DNA of 58,246 bases from Shewanella hafniensis (GTDB lineage Bacteria; Pseudomonadota; Gammaproteobacteria; Enterobacterales; Shewanellaceae): positions 1 to 58,246 of the forward strand of contig NZ_BPFD01000021.1 in the NCBI RefSeq assembly GCF_019655335.1. Direction: 5' to 3'. The notes under the pieces were generated by a model. The model saw only the letters and a list, made by a program, of their open reading frames with translations, was not told where the DNA came from and searched no databases. Numbering within the stretch: position 1 is the first letter of the stretch; every line of letters starts with the position of its first letter. This document shows positions 30,595 through 40,781 of this stretch, piece by piece. Both the position numbers and the translations under genes were made by a program.

Positions 30595-31548
30595 CTACCA
30601 AGAAAGTCCCATCTGGGGACTTGTCTCTTCGGGTTTCTTTTCAAGCAGGTTTATCTCGGCGAGTTGAATGTGCGTTGCAATTTGGCTGCGCAATTTTTGA
30701 TAGAGACGTATGGCGAGTTCTGGTGCGGTTTCATTATCGGGAGTATGGATAAATAGATAAGGCTCTCGGCCTTCAGTAAGCCACTGCGGGAGTTGGGCGA
30801 GCCAATTATCAAAAAAGGCATCGTTATCCTTAGATAAAGCGCTCGCGCCTTGCTGCGCGAGTCGTGTTACGGCATCGTCTGCTTGGCCGATAAAGCGCAC
30901 CACAGGATGATTTGCGGTGGCAATCGCATGCACTGGCACTCGAGGTTTTTTCTTATGGGCGTCGATAATGGCGGCGTTGCTGGGTGGTAGGGCAAACAAG
31001 GGCCTGCTATCCATGATGATGCGATTCACTTTTTTATCGATAAGCAATCGATTTAGTGCACGCTCGGCTTCTCCCTTCGCAAAAAATGCAGCATGCTTGA
31101 CTTCAACGCCATAGGTTAATCCTTGGGGGACTTGATTGAGAAATTGCGCTAACACAGGTAAGTTTTCTGGGCCGAAATGGGCGGGTAGTTGGATTTTCCA
31201 GATCCCCGTTTTATCAATTAATGGCGCCATCACTTGGAAGAAATCTTTCAACTCTTGGCCACAGTATTGCAATAGTTTTTGGTGGGTAATGGTATGCGGC
31301 AGCTTGAAGGTAAAGCGAAAATCATCGGGTGTAGCACTATGCCAGTTCATTACGGTTTGCTGTGCTGGCGTTGCGTAGAAACTGGTGTTGCCTTCGACCG
31401 TATTGAATATTGTGGCGTAACGGGCGAGTCGCTCCGCTTGTTTAATCCCATGGCCATAGACACTCTCTTGCCAATTTGAGTGTGACCACATGGCTAGCCC
31501 AAGGCGAAAATGACTCGGTTTATTTAACCCAGAACGCAACTCATCCAA
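30595..31548 (-). CDS. DUF72 family protein
   Basis: A 317-residue cytoplasmic protein of the DUF72 family (YecE-like), which adopts a TIM-barrel-like fold of unknown function. Recognisable family pieces are LGLAMWSHSNWQ near the start, YATIFNTVEGNTSFYATP (where the family has an N-T-F-Y core), FTFKLPHTITH, a block with QLPAHFGPENLPVLAQFL, and VVRFIGQADD. Lengths of DUF72 proteins are about 240-300 residues, so this one is slightly long at its C-terminus. No neighbour suggests a role, and no terminator is seen behind it. Confidence 0.82.
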   Translation of the reverse strand: MDELRSGLNKPSHFRLGLAMWSHSNWQESVYGHGIKQAERLARYATIFNTVEGNTSFYATPAQQTVMNWHSATPDDFRFTFKLPHTITHQKLLQYCGQELKDFFQVMAPLIDKTGIWKIQLPAHFGPENLPVLAQFLNQVPQGLTYGVEVKHAAFFAKGEAERALNRLLIDKKVNRIIMDSRPLFALPPSNAAIIDAHKKKPRVPVHAIATANHPVVRFIGQADDAVTRLAQQGASALSKDNDAFFDNWLAQLPQWLTEGREPYLFIHTPDNETAPELAIRLYQKLRSQIATHIQLAEINLLEKKPEETSPQMGLSW

Positions 31549-31842
31549 AAAGACCTTCCTTAAATTTTATTCACATTGGCCAATGCAATCCTAGTCTGAT
31601 GTAGGCTAGGGTTTGGGGCATTGTGCCGATACCCTTAGTCTAGAGTCAAATCTCGCCGCTGATGGCTTAGGGTATTGTATTTGATTTTGTTTGCATTTAA
31701 TCCTATAAAAAGCCGAGCCCAACTTGGGCAACTCTGGAATGACATTGAAAATTAACCTACTCTAATAGTGCGTTATTATTATTTTTATGCTTATGATCAG
31801 ACTTATTACTTAGCCAAATACAGACGTTGATTGGAGAACGGT

Positions 31843-33325
31843 GTGAATAATGATGGCTACACTTCCCTAAGCAATTTTATTGACCTTCTTTTGGATGCTA
31901 TTTGCGTCGTTGATAAAACTGGGCGGTTTGAATTTGTCAGTGCGGGGGGCTGAACGTATTTTTGGCTATACGCCTGCGGAAATGATGGGTATGCAGATGC
32001 TCGATCTTGTGCTGCCTGACGATAGAGAACGCACACTCGCAACCGCCAATGAGATTATGACTGGCCGCTATAAGGTCGATTTCGAAAACCGTTATGTGCG
32101 TAAAGATGGCACAGTTGTCGATATTTTATGGTCTGCCCGCTGGTCCGAGGTTCACCAGCAACGTGTGGCAGTGGCGAGGGATATTTCTAAAAGTAAAAAC
32201 GCCGAACGCCGACAAGCAGCCCTGTATGAGATTTCTGAAGCTGTGCATGTTGCTGAGGACTTGCTAGCCCTATACCGCCGTATCCATGAAATTATTGCGA
32301 AATTGCTACCTGCGGCAAATTTTGCTATTGCATTGTACGATCAGGATTTGAATGAACTCAGTTTCCCCTATAAAGCCGCCGCGGGGGATAATTCACTGGT
32401 TGATATCGCCAGTTTCAGCGTGTTCACTGAACAAGTGATCCACAGTGCAGAGTCATTACTCCTATGCCCCTTAAGCTTAACTGAGTATCCACAAGCTATT
32501 CGCGAAGAGCTGGGTAATGGCAATTTAAGTTGGCTGGGCGTGCCACTGAAGCTGCAAAAGGGTGTTATTGGTGCCTTGATGATGCATAGCTTGCCCACTT
32601 CGGCTTCTTATACTCATCAAGACCGTGAGTTATTGGAATTTGTTTCTACGCAAATTGCCTTCGCGATTGAACGCCGACAAATGCTAGCGCGATTAGAACA
32701 TATTGCGCTGTATGATCAGTTAACCCTGTTACCCAATCGTGAGCTTTTTTACGATAGGTTTCAAAAGGCACTATCCCGTGCCCATAGGGAATCAAGTTAT
32801 TTCTCTTTACTTTATTTAGACTTAGATAAGTTTAAATGGGTTAACGATACCTTTGGTCATAGCGTTGGCGATTTGCTGCTGCAAGTAACGGCGCAGCGTA
32901 TTCTCAGCTGTGTTAGGGGTTCAGATACCGTAGCGCGTTTCGGCGGTGATGAGTTTGTGATCTTACTAGAACGTGTTGATTCTGCTCAAAATACCCTATT
33001 GGCAGCGCATAAAATATTACAAGTCCTTAATCAACCCTTCGAGCTTGCCGACCAGCAAATCCATATTTTACCGAGTATTGGTATTGCCTTGTATCCAGAG
33101 CACGGCATGGACGAAAAACAGTTACTCTCCTGTGCGGATGCTGCTATGTATAAGGCTAAGAAAAATGGGGGCAATCGTATTGAAATGGGCTATCAAGGGC
33201 TAAGAAACCTGCATGCAGATCCTCTGACTGCGGCTCCTGAGCTAAAGAGCTCTGAGTTAAAAGACACTGAGTTAAAAGACAGCGAGTTAAATAACCTTGA
33301 AAACAAGGTGACTAAGATAGTGTGA
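31843..33325 (+). pseudogene. PAS-GAF-GGDEF diguanylate cyclase gene, frame broken at a G6 tract
   Basis: A GTG at 31843 with GGAG six bases upstream begins a PAS-like frame (LLLDAICVVDKTGRFEFVSA) that ends at TGA directly after six G (31944-31949). The next frame continues the same PAS domain (GAERIFGYTPAEMMGM). Removing one G would give a coherent 493-residue protein: PAS (about 10-125), GAF (about 135-270) and GGDEF (about 285-450). The cyclase domain is intact: GGDEF in ARFGGDEFVIL and the product-inhibition RxxD site (RGSD) five residues before it, so it would make cyclic di-GMP. The tail has an ELKDS-like repeat. This may be a true mutation, a phase-variable switch or a sequencing error. 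Translation from a TTG at 31880 would give only a damaged PAS. Confidence 0.72.
33239..33298 (+). repeat. 15-base degenerate tandem repeat, four copies
   Basis: Four in-frame 15-base units encode ELKSS, ELKDT, ELKDS and ELNNL at the C-terminus of the diguanylate cyclase gene. Copies 2 and 3 are nearly identical. Confidence 0.75.
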
Positions 33326-33378
33326 GTCCGATTGAGGTGTTCAGGCGCAAGAGTTGGAGCGGCTGGAAGGTATAAAGA

Positions 33379-33413
33379 AATGCCCGTCAATGTCAGTGAC
33401 ATTGGCGGGCATT
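33379..33413. terminator. bidirectional hairpin between cyclase and chemoreceptor genes
   Basis: A 17-base inverted repeat with one G-T mismatch (33379-33395 with 33397-33413) lies between the convergent genes. T tracts are short, so it could work through stem stability. Confidence 0.65.
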
Positions 33414-33461
33414 ATTGTCTGGAACGATTTTACGGCATCAGAGTATAGAATCGTGATGACT

Positions 33462-35354
33462 CTACAGTTTGAAGCGATTTACTTCCTGCTGTAATGACGC
33501 CGCCAAGTGGGCGAGTTCCTGCGCTTGCACCATAGAGGTTTGCGCTTCAATCGAGAGATTCTCCGACACTTCACGAATCGACTCAGTATTGCGGTTGATT
33601 TCGCTGGTGACTGAAGTTTGCTCTTCAGCTGCCGTGGCAATTTGGCTCGCCATATCCGAAATATCATTAATGGCTTTACTGATCAGCAACAGACTTTCGC
33701 TGGCGGAATTAGCGTCGGCCACACTGGTTTCTGCCATTTCATGACTCTGAGTCATAGATTTAACAGCTTTGCCGGCGGTTTGTTGGAGGGTTTCGATCAT
33801 CGCTTGAATTTCTTGGGTCGATGAATGAGTGCGTTGTGACAGTACACGCACTTCGTCGGCAACCACAGCAAAACCGCGGCCTTGTTCACCCGCTCGTGCG
33901 GCTTCAATGGCCGCGTTAAGTGCGAGTAAGTTGGTTTGTTCGGCGATGCCACTGATCGTTAATAGAATACTGTTGATCTTCTGTGAGTGCTCATTCAGCT
34001 CACCGATAATTCGGCCGGCAGTTTCAACTTCACTAGCTAAATTACGGATAGATTGCTGACTCTGGGCGACTTGTTTGTGGCCATGATTCGAAAGCCCGAC
34101 AGCATTTTGCGCAGTTTGTGCTGTGTGCTCGGCATTGCTGGCAATCTCTTCGGTGGCACTGGCCATTTCGGTGACAGCCGTGGCGACCATAGTCACTTCA
34201 TCTTGTTGGACTTCAATGCGTTGGCTGTTGTCCGTGGCCGAAGCGCTGCTGCCTTGGGCCTGATGCTCAAGTTGACCGGCAATCTTGTGCATACGGGAAA
34301 TCATGCCATGGAGACGTTCCACAAAGCGGTTAAAGCCCGAAGCTAACATACCAATTTCGTCGTGACTGTTGGCAGTATGAATGCGCACTGTTAGGTCACC
34401 ATCACCTTCGGCAATATCATTGAGTGCTTGGGCAACGCGTTCGAGATCTTTGAATTGGATTTTGAAAATGGCGATTAAAATCAAACCAAAGAGTACTAAT
34501 AGGGCGACACCTACGGCCGACATCCACCAGGCAAGATCGGTGGCCTGAGACATAATTTCTTTTTTATCCATCACGAAAATCAACGCCCAGTCCGTCGAGG
34601 GTATCGCCGCGACATAAACTAACTTAGTGGCGCCATCTAGGGTACGTTCTTCCATGGTATTGGCATTGGTGCGCTGTGATAACCAGCTATTGCTAAAATT
34701 ACTATCAATTTTTGTGAGTTGCTGGGTATTGAACTGGCTATTGGGATGACTGATGATGAGTCCCGCAGTATCGACCATCAAGGTATAACCTTCGCCCGGC
34801 ACTTCGAGGCGCTGCACCGCATCGGTTAATTGATCTATGGTTAAGTTTGCTGCGGCTACGCCTATCAGCTGTCCTGCTCCCATCACAGGCTCGGCAATGG
34901 TCACGACTTGTTTTTTCAGTGTGGCGCTGACGTAGGGCGCCGTCATGATCATTTTACCAGCGGCTTTAGCGTCCATATACCAAGGGCGGACGCGGGGATC
35001 ATAATTCGCGGTATTTAGAGACGGATCTTGGCGATACATGTTGCCTTGCTCGTCGCCATAATAGGTGAGGGCAAAGTCAACCGCCGTATGTGCTTGCAGT
35101 AAGTGAGGGGTGACGTTTTTGCTCGGATCGGCTTCAATGGCTTGTTTCAGGCTGGTAATGGCCATTTTTCTGTCTTGCATCCACTGACCTATGCCGGATG
35201 AAAAGGTATTCGCCAGTTGGTCAATTTCATGTTGAGTGTTTTCTAACGCATTATTTCTAATGAAATAACTAGAGATACTTACGAGTACAGCAATAGTGAT
35301 CAGTACCGCGGAAAGACTGCTAAACAGCAGCCGTGTTTTGAGTGTCGATCGCAT
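33462..35354 (-). CDS. methyl-accepting chemotaxis protein with a double Cache sensor
   Basis: A 630-residue chemoreceptor. A membrane helix (about 10-30) is followed by a periplasmic double-Cache (dCache_1) domain (about 35-275) with [39 protein letters not shown] and [18 protein letters not shown], the pattern seen in amino-acid and organic-acid sensors. Then come a second membrane helix (about 278-300), HAMP and the signalling coiled coil with the tip [20 protein letters not shown] and [17 protein letters not shown]. The tip differs from the first receptor in this window only slightly (VLSQR against NLASR), so both likely feed the same CheA. The ligand cannot be named with certainty. Confidence 0.94.
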   Translation of the reverse strand: MRSTLKTRLLFSSLSAVLITIAVLVSISSYFIRNNALENTQHEIDQLANTFSSGIGQWMQDRKMAITSLKQAIEADPSKNVTPHLLQAHTAVDFALTYYGDEQGNMYRQDPSLNTANYDPRVRPWYMDAKAAGKMIMTAPYVSATLKKQVVTIAEPVMGAGQLIGVAAANLTIDQLTDAVQRLEVPGEGYTLMVDTAGLIISHPNSQFNTQQLTKIDSNFSNSWLSQRTNANTMEERTLDGATKLVYVAAIPSTDWALIFVMDKKEIMSQATDLAWWMSAVGVALLVLFGLILIAIFKIQFKDLERVAQALNDIAEGDGDLTVRIHTANSHDEIGMLASGFNRFVERLHGMISRMHKIAGQLEHQAQGSSASATDNSQRIEVQQDEVTMVATAVTEMASATEEIASNAEHTAQTAQNAVGLSNHGHKQVAQSQQSIRNLASEVETAGRIIGELNEHSQKINSILLTISGIAEQTNLLALNAAIEAARAGEQGRGFAVVADEVRVLSQRTHSSTQEIQAMIETLQQTAGKAVKSMTQSHEMAETSVADANSASESLLLISKAINDISDMASQIATAAEEQTSVTSEINRNTESIREVSENLSIEAQTSMVQAQELAHLAASLQQEVNRFKL

Positions 35355-35782
35355 AATCTATTCCTTTATATTCCGTTAGCGCTCTAACGTTGTTTTAGTA
35401 TAGCGGCTGTAAGAGACAAAACATTAAAGCATTGAGAAATTATAGTAATAAATTTAGACATGACGCCCATAAATCAGTCGCTTTATAATGGCATGATTTT
35501 TATGCAAATAACGATTAGGTAAGCCATTTGTTATTAATGCTTACTCGATAAACTGAGAAGACTGAATCGAAGAGAAAATAATATTTTACGGATGACGAAT
35601 ATCATTATTTACCGTCACTAATCCATTAAAACATACCGATTCTCGCTAACGATATAATTAACTATGTTACCGTTTTTCGATTGCGATTAACTGATTCAGA
35701 ATGCTAGCTTGTTTATTTAACGTTAAGTTGTTTGCGTTACTTTTTGTATGTTTCGAGCTTAGCCTCCATCTATTACCGCACA
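35355..35782. other. intergenic region upstream of the double-Cache receptor
   Basis: About 430 AT-rich bases that include the receptor promoter on the minus strand. No gene, and no FliA-type promoter that I could match. Confidence 0.4.
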
Positions 35783-35810
35783 AAAAAGGAGCTTCTAGAA
35801 GCTCCTTTTT
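35783..35810 (-). terminator. terminator of the M1 aminopeptidase gene
   Basis: A perfect 28-base palindrome (AAAAAGGAGCTTCT / AGAAGCTCCTTTTT) just past the aminopeptidase stop on the minus strand; it can also act on plus-strand transcripts. Confidence 0.85.
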
Positions 35811-35831
35811 AATTCTAAAATGGCTTAAATA

Positions 35832-38465
35832 TCATTGGGTCATTTTACTTTTGATCAACACGCAGCGTTGTTCCATTTGACGGGTTTCTAATAGATTGCG
35901 GCGAGTGATATTTGATAATCCCGTTTGACGATCAAGTACCTTGTCTAGCGCTGCTATACTATTGTAATTACAATCGGTAGGAACGAGGAAGTGGCTGTAG
36001 TTACGCATAAATACGGGACCTTTTTTGTCCATATCCATTAAGCTCGCCAAACGTTCTTCCGCAGTCGCTGCACTTAATAGTTTCTGCTCAGCAGGATAAA
36101 GATTTTGCATAATAATACGTTGCTTGGAGAAAGGCAGGCTGTCTAGATGGACCTTACTTAGCCAGCGACGTTTTGCCGCGGCCTCAGGGCGGATCACTTG
36201 CGCCGCAAGCGCTGCTTTCTCGCCTGAGTCCGAATTATCCTTGGCCGCTTCTTTGGTTAAACGTTGCTGCGCGTTAGGGAAATCATAGCGATTGAGCTGG
36301 GTGATAATCGCCCAGCGCAAATCTTGATCTAAAGTTAATCCCTTAATTTTTGTCTCGCCGTCAACGAGTTGTGCTAGATGGCGCAGTGAATCCCTGTCGC
36401 TGGCTAAACTGACATACGCATCGAACCAAATACGTTGGAAGTCATTATCGCCTTTGCTTTCCATCGCTTTTCTAAGGCTCATCTGGCTTAAGCCTTTGAC
36501 TGCATTCTCAGCGTAGTTTTGCTGAATAGGTGCGATTTGTGCGAGATACTGCTTCGAGCGCAACATGCTATCGATGATCTGACCGACAATTGTGTAGTCC
36601 GTCTCAGCAGGCGCGTTAACAAACACTGTGCTTAGGTATTGATCTAAGCTCAATTTACCTTCGCGAACGCTGTCCCACAGACTTTGCCACAGCATAGAGC
36701 GCAGCAGTGGATCTGACACATTACTCAACTGCTGTTTTGCAGTGTTAAAGGATTTGTCATCGAGCTCGACTTTCACAAAACCCCAATCATCAAAGTTTGG
36801 ATAGACTAAGTCAGGGCAGCGCTCACCAATCAGTTGTTTGACTTCGGTACGCTCACCCTTGTACGTGACAGGCACAGTAACGTCATGGCGTAAATCGTAG
36901 CGACCTTGGGTAAAGAGGGCTACTTGGACTTTTTGTTCGCGTAATGTTGGTAGTTCAGTGCTTGCTGGGAGCTGTAGCAGACTAAAGTCACTGATGCGGT
37001 TAGCTTCACAGCGATATTCCGCCTTGATGGTGTTAACGCCCGCGCTGTAGAGCCATTCTTGAGTCCATGCGCTTAAGTCACGACCAGCGGCTTTGCCTAG
37101 GCTATTGATAAAATCGTCTAATTCGGCATTTTGATAACTATATTGTTTTAAATAATTGCTGACGCCACGGCGAAACACCATGTCGCCCAGCAAGTGGCGC
37201 AGTTGTTTTAGTGTTGATGCGCCTTTTTGATAAGTGATCGCATCGATATTGTCGAAGGCGTTTTGGGTTGTTGCCACTGGCACTTCAATCGGATGCGTGG
37301 TGACTAAGCTGTCCTGCTCATAGGCTTTTTGTTTGCCTTTGGCGTAGAAGCTGCGCCAAGCATTGGTGAATTCGGTCGCTTCCTGAGTCGCAAGCGTTCC
37401 CATAAAAGAGGCAAAACTTTCATTAAGCCACAGGCCATTCCACCATTTCATGGTAACGAGATCGCCAAACCATTGATGCGCCATTTCATGCATGATAACG
37501 CCGGCTAAGTTTTGCTTTTGATCTGCTGTCATGGCCGCTTTAAAGAGGAAATGATCTTCAGAAAAGGTTACAGCACCTGCGTTTTCCATCGCGCCATAGA
37601 GGAAATCAGGCACTAGAATTTGATCGTATTTCTTAAAGGGATATGGAATACCGAAGTAGTTATCGAAGAAGGTTAATCCTTGTTTGGTATAGTTAAACCA
37701 ATCCTGCGGTGTGACTTGGCTAGCCACAGATCCACGGGCGAACAGGCGCATTGGATAGCGGCCAGAGTTGTCTTGCCACATGTGGTAGGGACCCGCATGC
37801 ATAGAAAAGTTATACGGACTGAGTTTCGGTGTATCAGGGAAGGTCCAACGGTTGTATGCGCCTGCTGGAGTGATTTGGCTTTCACGCATAGTGCTAATCA
37901 CTTGCCAATCTTTAGGTGCTGTGACCGTAATCTGATAGTTGGCTTTGATATCTGGTTGGTCAAACACGGCAAACATTTGCTGCGCGGCAGCGGGTTCAAA
38001 ATGCGAATAGAGGTAGACCTTGCCATCGACCGGATCTTTAAATCGGTGCAAACCTTCGCCGTTGGTGCTGTGAGGACGAGTAAACTGCACTTCAACCGTG
38101 TTTTCACCTGAGGTGAGTAAACGCGTATTTAAGTTAATGTAAGCGCCATTGTAATTGGGATATACGGCGGTGCCATTGATCATAAAGCGTTTTATCTGTG
38201 CTTTGTTTAAATCTAAGCTCAGCTGTTTGGGTATTTCGCTTAACTGAAAGGTCACTTTGGAGGTGGCGGAAAAGTCGGCTTCCCCTGTGAGCTGAAAATC
38301 TAATTCATAGCGAACATCGGAAATAACCTGCGAGCGCAGCGCGGCCTGATATTGGCTAATGTAAGCACTGGCGTCACGTGGACCCGTATTGAGCGTGCTT
38401 TGGGTGGCACACGACATCAGTGCGCCGCAGGCAAGGGCAACAAAACTGGCTTTAAACAAGTTCAC
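35832..38465 (-). CDS. M1 family metallo-aminopeptidase, lipoprotein
   Basis: An 877-residue zinc aminopeptidase of the M1 (PepN/gluzincin) family. The exopeptidase motif GAMENAG and the zinc site HEMAHQWFGDLVTMKWWNGLWLNES are intact, with the downstream catalytic tyrosine region (YQKGASTLKQL). The N-terminus is a lipoprotein signal peptide with lipobox LMSC (cysteine 19), so it is anchored in the envelope, unlike cytoplasmic PepN. It would release N-terminal amino acids from peptides arriving in the periplasm, which fits the secreted peptidases of this genus. It has its own terminator, and the upstream lpoB-like gene has another, so it is likely monocistronic. Confidence 0.93.
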   Translation of the reverse strand: MNLFKASFVALACGALMSCATQSTLNTGPRDASAYISQYQAALRSQVISDVRYELDFQLTGEADFSATSKVTFQLSEIPKQLSLDLNKAQIKRFMINGTAVYPNYNGAYINLNTRLLTSGENTVEVQFTRPHSTNGEGLHRFKDPVDGKVYLYSHFEPAAAQQMFAVFDQPDIKANYQITVTAPKDWQVISTMRESQITPAGAYNRWTFPDTPKLSPYNFSMHAGPYHMWQDNSGRYPMRLFARGSVASQVTPQDWFNYTKQGLTFFDNYFGIPYPFKKYDQILVPDFLYGAMENAGAVTFSEDHFLFKAAMTADQKQNLAGVIMHEMAHQWFGDLVTMKWWNGLWLNESFASFMGTLATQEATEFTNAWRSFYAKGKQKAYEQDSLVTTHPIEVPVATTQNAFDNIDAITYQKGASTLKQLRHLLGDMVFRRGVSNYLKQYSYQNAELDDFINSLGKAAGRDLSAWTQEWLYSAGVNTIKAEYRCEANRISDFSLLQLPASTELPTLREQKVQVALFTQGRYDLRHDVTVPVTYKGERTEVKQLIGERCPDLVYPNFDDWGFVKVELDDKSFNTAKQQLSNVSDPLLRSMLWQSLWDSVREGKLSLDQYLSTVFVNAPAETDYTIVGQIIDSMLRSKQYLAQIAPIQQNYAENAVKGLSQMSLRKAMESKGDNDFQRIWFDAYVSLASDRDSLRHLAQLVDGETKIKGLTLDQDLRWAIITQLNRYDFPNAQQRLTKEAAKDNSDSGEKAALAAQVIRPEAAAKRRWLSKVHLDSLPFSKQRIIMQNLYPAEQKLLSAATAEERLASLMDMDKKGPVFMRNYSHFLVPTDCNYNSIAALDKVLDRQTGLSNITRRNLLETRQMEQRCVLIKSKMTQ

Positions 38466-38645
38466 AACTTCAATCCTTCAACAATTTGTTTTCTGCTTGA
38501 ATATTGAGTTCAATATCGGGTGTCAGGAGTTGCCTAAGTGGCAAATGATCCCCCGTGCCAGCGCCGATTTGAGCCAGTATCATTGCAGTGTATTTTGGCC
38601 GAGTACACTACCTTATTTGCCTAGGATAACCAATGTTAAAAATGT

Positions 38646-38674
38646 AAAAAAAAAGCCAGCATTTCAGCTGGCTT
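38646..38674 (-). terminator. terminator of the lpoB-like gene
   Basis: On the minus strand AAGCCAGC-TGAAAT-GCTGGCTT is followed by a T9 run, about 40 bases after the stop. Confidence 0.9.
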
Positions 38675-38714
38675 ATTGGAAACTCTGTTTGGCGACAGTC
38701 AGCGCCTGAGACAA

Positions 38715-39308
38715 TTACATGCCTAAGAAAGACTTAGACTTCATCTTGCGGATTTCTTTTTCATCAGACCATTCAATCAAGCCTGTTTCTAAATCCATTA
38801 AACGCATTGTCATCTTGTAGTACACGTCTTTAGTGCTACCGTCTTGCTTCACTATGCTAGATAAATTGCCGTATAACATGTATTGCGCGCCGATTTGACG
38901 ACCAAACTTGATGGCGGTTGATGGATCAACCATGCCAGTGTTGTTTTGGTAATCCAGTTGCTTACGGACTGAGTCTACTTTGGTCATGTCGATAAAACGG
39001 AACTTGCCTGAGCGCAATAGTTTGTTGCTGATAGAGTCGGTAACAGACTCAGTATCAATGTGCTCTGAGGTTTTATTCTTGATGCTGTCGACAAATAAAA
39101 TCGGACGGCTATTAGCTGTCATGGCAACGATAGGAGGGAAAGTCATCATGCTATCCACCATCTTGGCTGCAATAGCTTGCAGATCCGTTGAGCCAAAGTT
39201 CTCATTGACGGTTTCAACTTCGGTGGCATCGCCATACTCGACTTTAGATTGACATGCAGCCAGACCCATAACGGCAGCCAGCACAAAAATCAGTTTAAAT
39301 TGTTTCAT
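38715..39308 (-). CDS. lpoB: LpoB-like penicillin-binding protein activator lipoprotein
   Basis: A 197-residue outer membrane lipoprotein of the LpoB (YcfM, PF13036) family. The start at 39308 gives MKQFKLIFVLAAVMGLAAC with lipobox LAAC (cysteine 19); an ATG four codons upstream is less likely. The globular domain has ILFVDSIKNKTSEHIDTE, LLRSGKFRFIDM, and GAQYMLYGNLSSI, characteristic of LpoB, whose known role in E. coli is to reach through peptidoglycan and activate PBP1b. It is the last gene of a minus-strand cluster behind the COG3014-like lipoprotein gene (69 bases between), and a terminator follows. Confidence 0.85.
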   Translation of the reverse strand: MKQFKLIFVLAAVMGLAACQSKVEYGDATEVETVNENFGSTDLQAIAAKMVDSMMTFPPIVAMTANSRPILFVDSIKNKTSEHIDTESVTDSISNKLLRSGKFRFIDMTKVDSVRKQLDYQNNTGMVDPSTAIKFGRQIGAQYMLYGNLSSIVKQDGSTKDVYYKMTMRLMDLETGLIEWSDEKEIRKMKSKSFLGM

Positions 39309-39377
39309 AGTCAGTTCCATTTTGTGATTGTATAAACTTAATGACACTCGTCTTATTCAAATACCACAACCGCTAGG

Positions 39378-40781
39378 CTAAATGATTATTGAATAAATTC
39401 GGGTGTAATTACCAGTATCAATTGCCCAGACTAAGGTGGTTTTGCCTGCTGCAACGTCAATTTTTGCCGGTGGCGCTTTATCTAACTGCAAAGTGTACTC
39501 ACCCGCACTCAAATAACGCCGCCCGATCTGTGCTTGTTTAGGCAGCGTCAGCCAACTACGGCGATCCGCTTGCTCTGTTACTACGTTAAAAATCTGCATC
39601 GCAATACTGCCAATATCGGCGGCATTGTTTCCGGGTCTGCCACTCTTCTCAACCTGATAGGCCATCTCGGATTTGGCATAGACCCTTGCGACTTGGCGAA
39701 CCAAGGTTGCGGGCAGATCTTCCTTGAGTGCTGTGATGGCTAAGGCATCAATATTGGCAATAGGTTCAGTTTTCAGCACTGTACCTAAACCTTGCACTTG
39801 CGTCTCTGGCACAAAAGTATTGTTTGGCATGTAAGTGGCTAGCGACACGGTTTGCCAATTGCCATGGATAGTAAAAGGCACTGTAAGTGCCTGTTTGGCC
39901 GGAACAAAACCGCGCTCGACCATCAAAATCACTTGGCCATCTTTGGGATTAGGTAATTTAGCATCGCCCCAACGGCGTTTAAATTCGTCATATTGTGGCA
40001 TGCCAAGTTGTTTGGCGAGGCGCACCAGATCTTGCTGTAAATAGGTGTTGTTTGGGGTGATTTGTGCCGCTTTACGATAATCAATATAGGCATCGTTTGG
40101 CTCACCTAGCACTTCATGTAGTACGCCTGTGGTGTAATAGCTGTAAGCGTTTAAGAAAGAACTCGTCACAGTGCCTGCGGCTTGACCTAGCTTGTTGACC
40201 TCGGCATCGATAGTCCCGTTCGCCATGGCTTGTACTGATTTTTGTGATTTTTGATAACGCTCTTGTTCGCTGCTTTGTAACTCGTTACTGCGACGAACTT
40301 CGACTAAAGCGCCTTGGTAATCGCCACTAAACAAATAGTTTAGCGCTTGGTATTGGTGCAGCATGATGCGTTCATACCCTGGCCCTCGGTACGGAATCGC
40401 ATTATCGTTTAACACTAAGCTGCTGGCTGTGGCACCAAGGTCGCTGACACTGACTTTGGCCTTATCATCAAAGGCGGTATAAGCATCGACCGCTTGTTGA
40501 TAGTATTTTTTACTGGCCGCAAAATCACCGGCGACTTGAGCAATACGGCCCGCTTCTTGAGCATAGAGTAGGCCATCGTTGCCATTGATATTGCTGGCAA
40601 GTTTGTCGATACCAGCCAAGGGAGCTGCACTATTCAACTCTTGTTTGAGCGGTTCAATCTGTGAAGGGTAATTAATAAAAATACTGTTGTAGGCGCAGCC
40701 CGATAAACTTAACACCAACCCCATTGCCAAAGCGGGTGCGATAAACGCGCGAGATAAAGGTGTAACCAAAGACAGTTTCAT
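39378..40781 (-). CDS. COG3014-like lipoprotein of unknown function
   Basis: A 467-residue lipoprotein: signal peptide with lipobox LSGC (cysteine 29), followed by an alpha-helical, TPR-like half (to about 230; EAGRIAQVAGDFAASKKYYQQAVDAY, YDFRKAAQ-like repeats such as AYIDYRKAAQITPNN) and a beta-rich C-terminal half ending in LVWAIDTGNYTRIYSIII. The family is widespread in gammaproteobacteria but I know of no established function. Its ATG overlaps the deformylase stop in TAATG, so the two are translationally coupled, and lpoB follows in the same direction. The context suggests an envelope assembly role tied to LpoB; that is inference. Confidence 0.75.
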   Translation of the reverse strand: MKLSLVTPLSRAFIAPALAMGLVLSLSGCAYNSIFINYPSQIEPLKQELNSAAPLAGIDKLASNINGNDGLLYAQEAGRIAQVAGDFAASKKYYQQAVDAYTAFDDKAKVSVSDLGATASSLVLNDNAIPYRGPGYERIMLHQYQALNYLFSGDYQGALVEVRRSNELQSSEQERYQKSQKSVQAMANGTIDAEVNKLGQAAGTVTSSFLNAYSYYTTGVLHEVLGEPNDAYIDYRKAAQITPNNTYLQQDLVRLAKQLGMPQYDEFKRRWGDAKLPNPKDGQVILMVERGFVPAKQALTVPFTIHGNWQTVSLATYMPNNTFVPETQVQGLGTVLKTEPIANIDALAITALKEDLPATLVRQVARVYAKSEMAYQVEKSGRPGNNAADIGSIAMQIFNVVTEQADRRSWLTLPKQAQIGRRYLSAGEYTLQLDKAPPAKIDVAAGKTTLVWAIDTGNYTRIYSIII

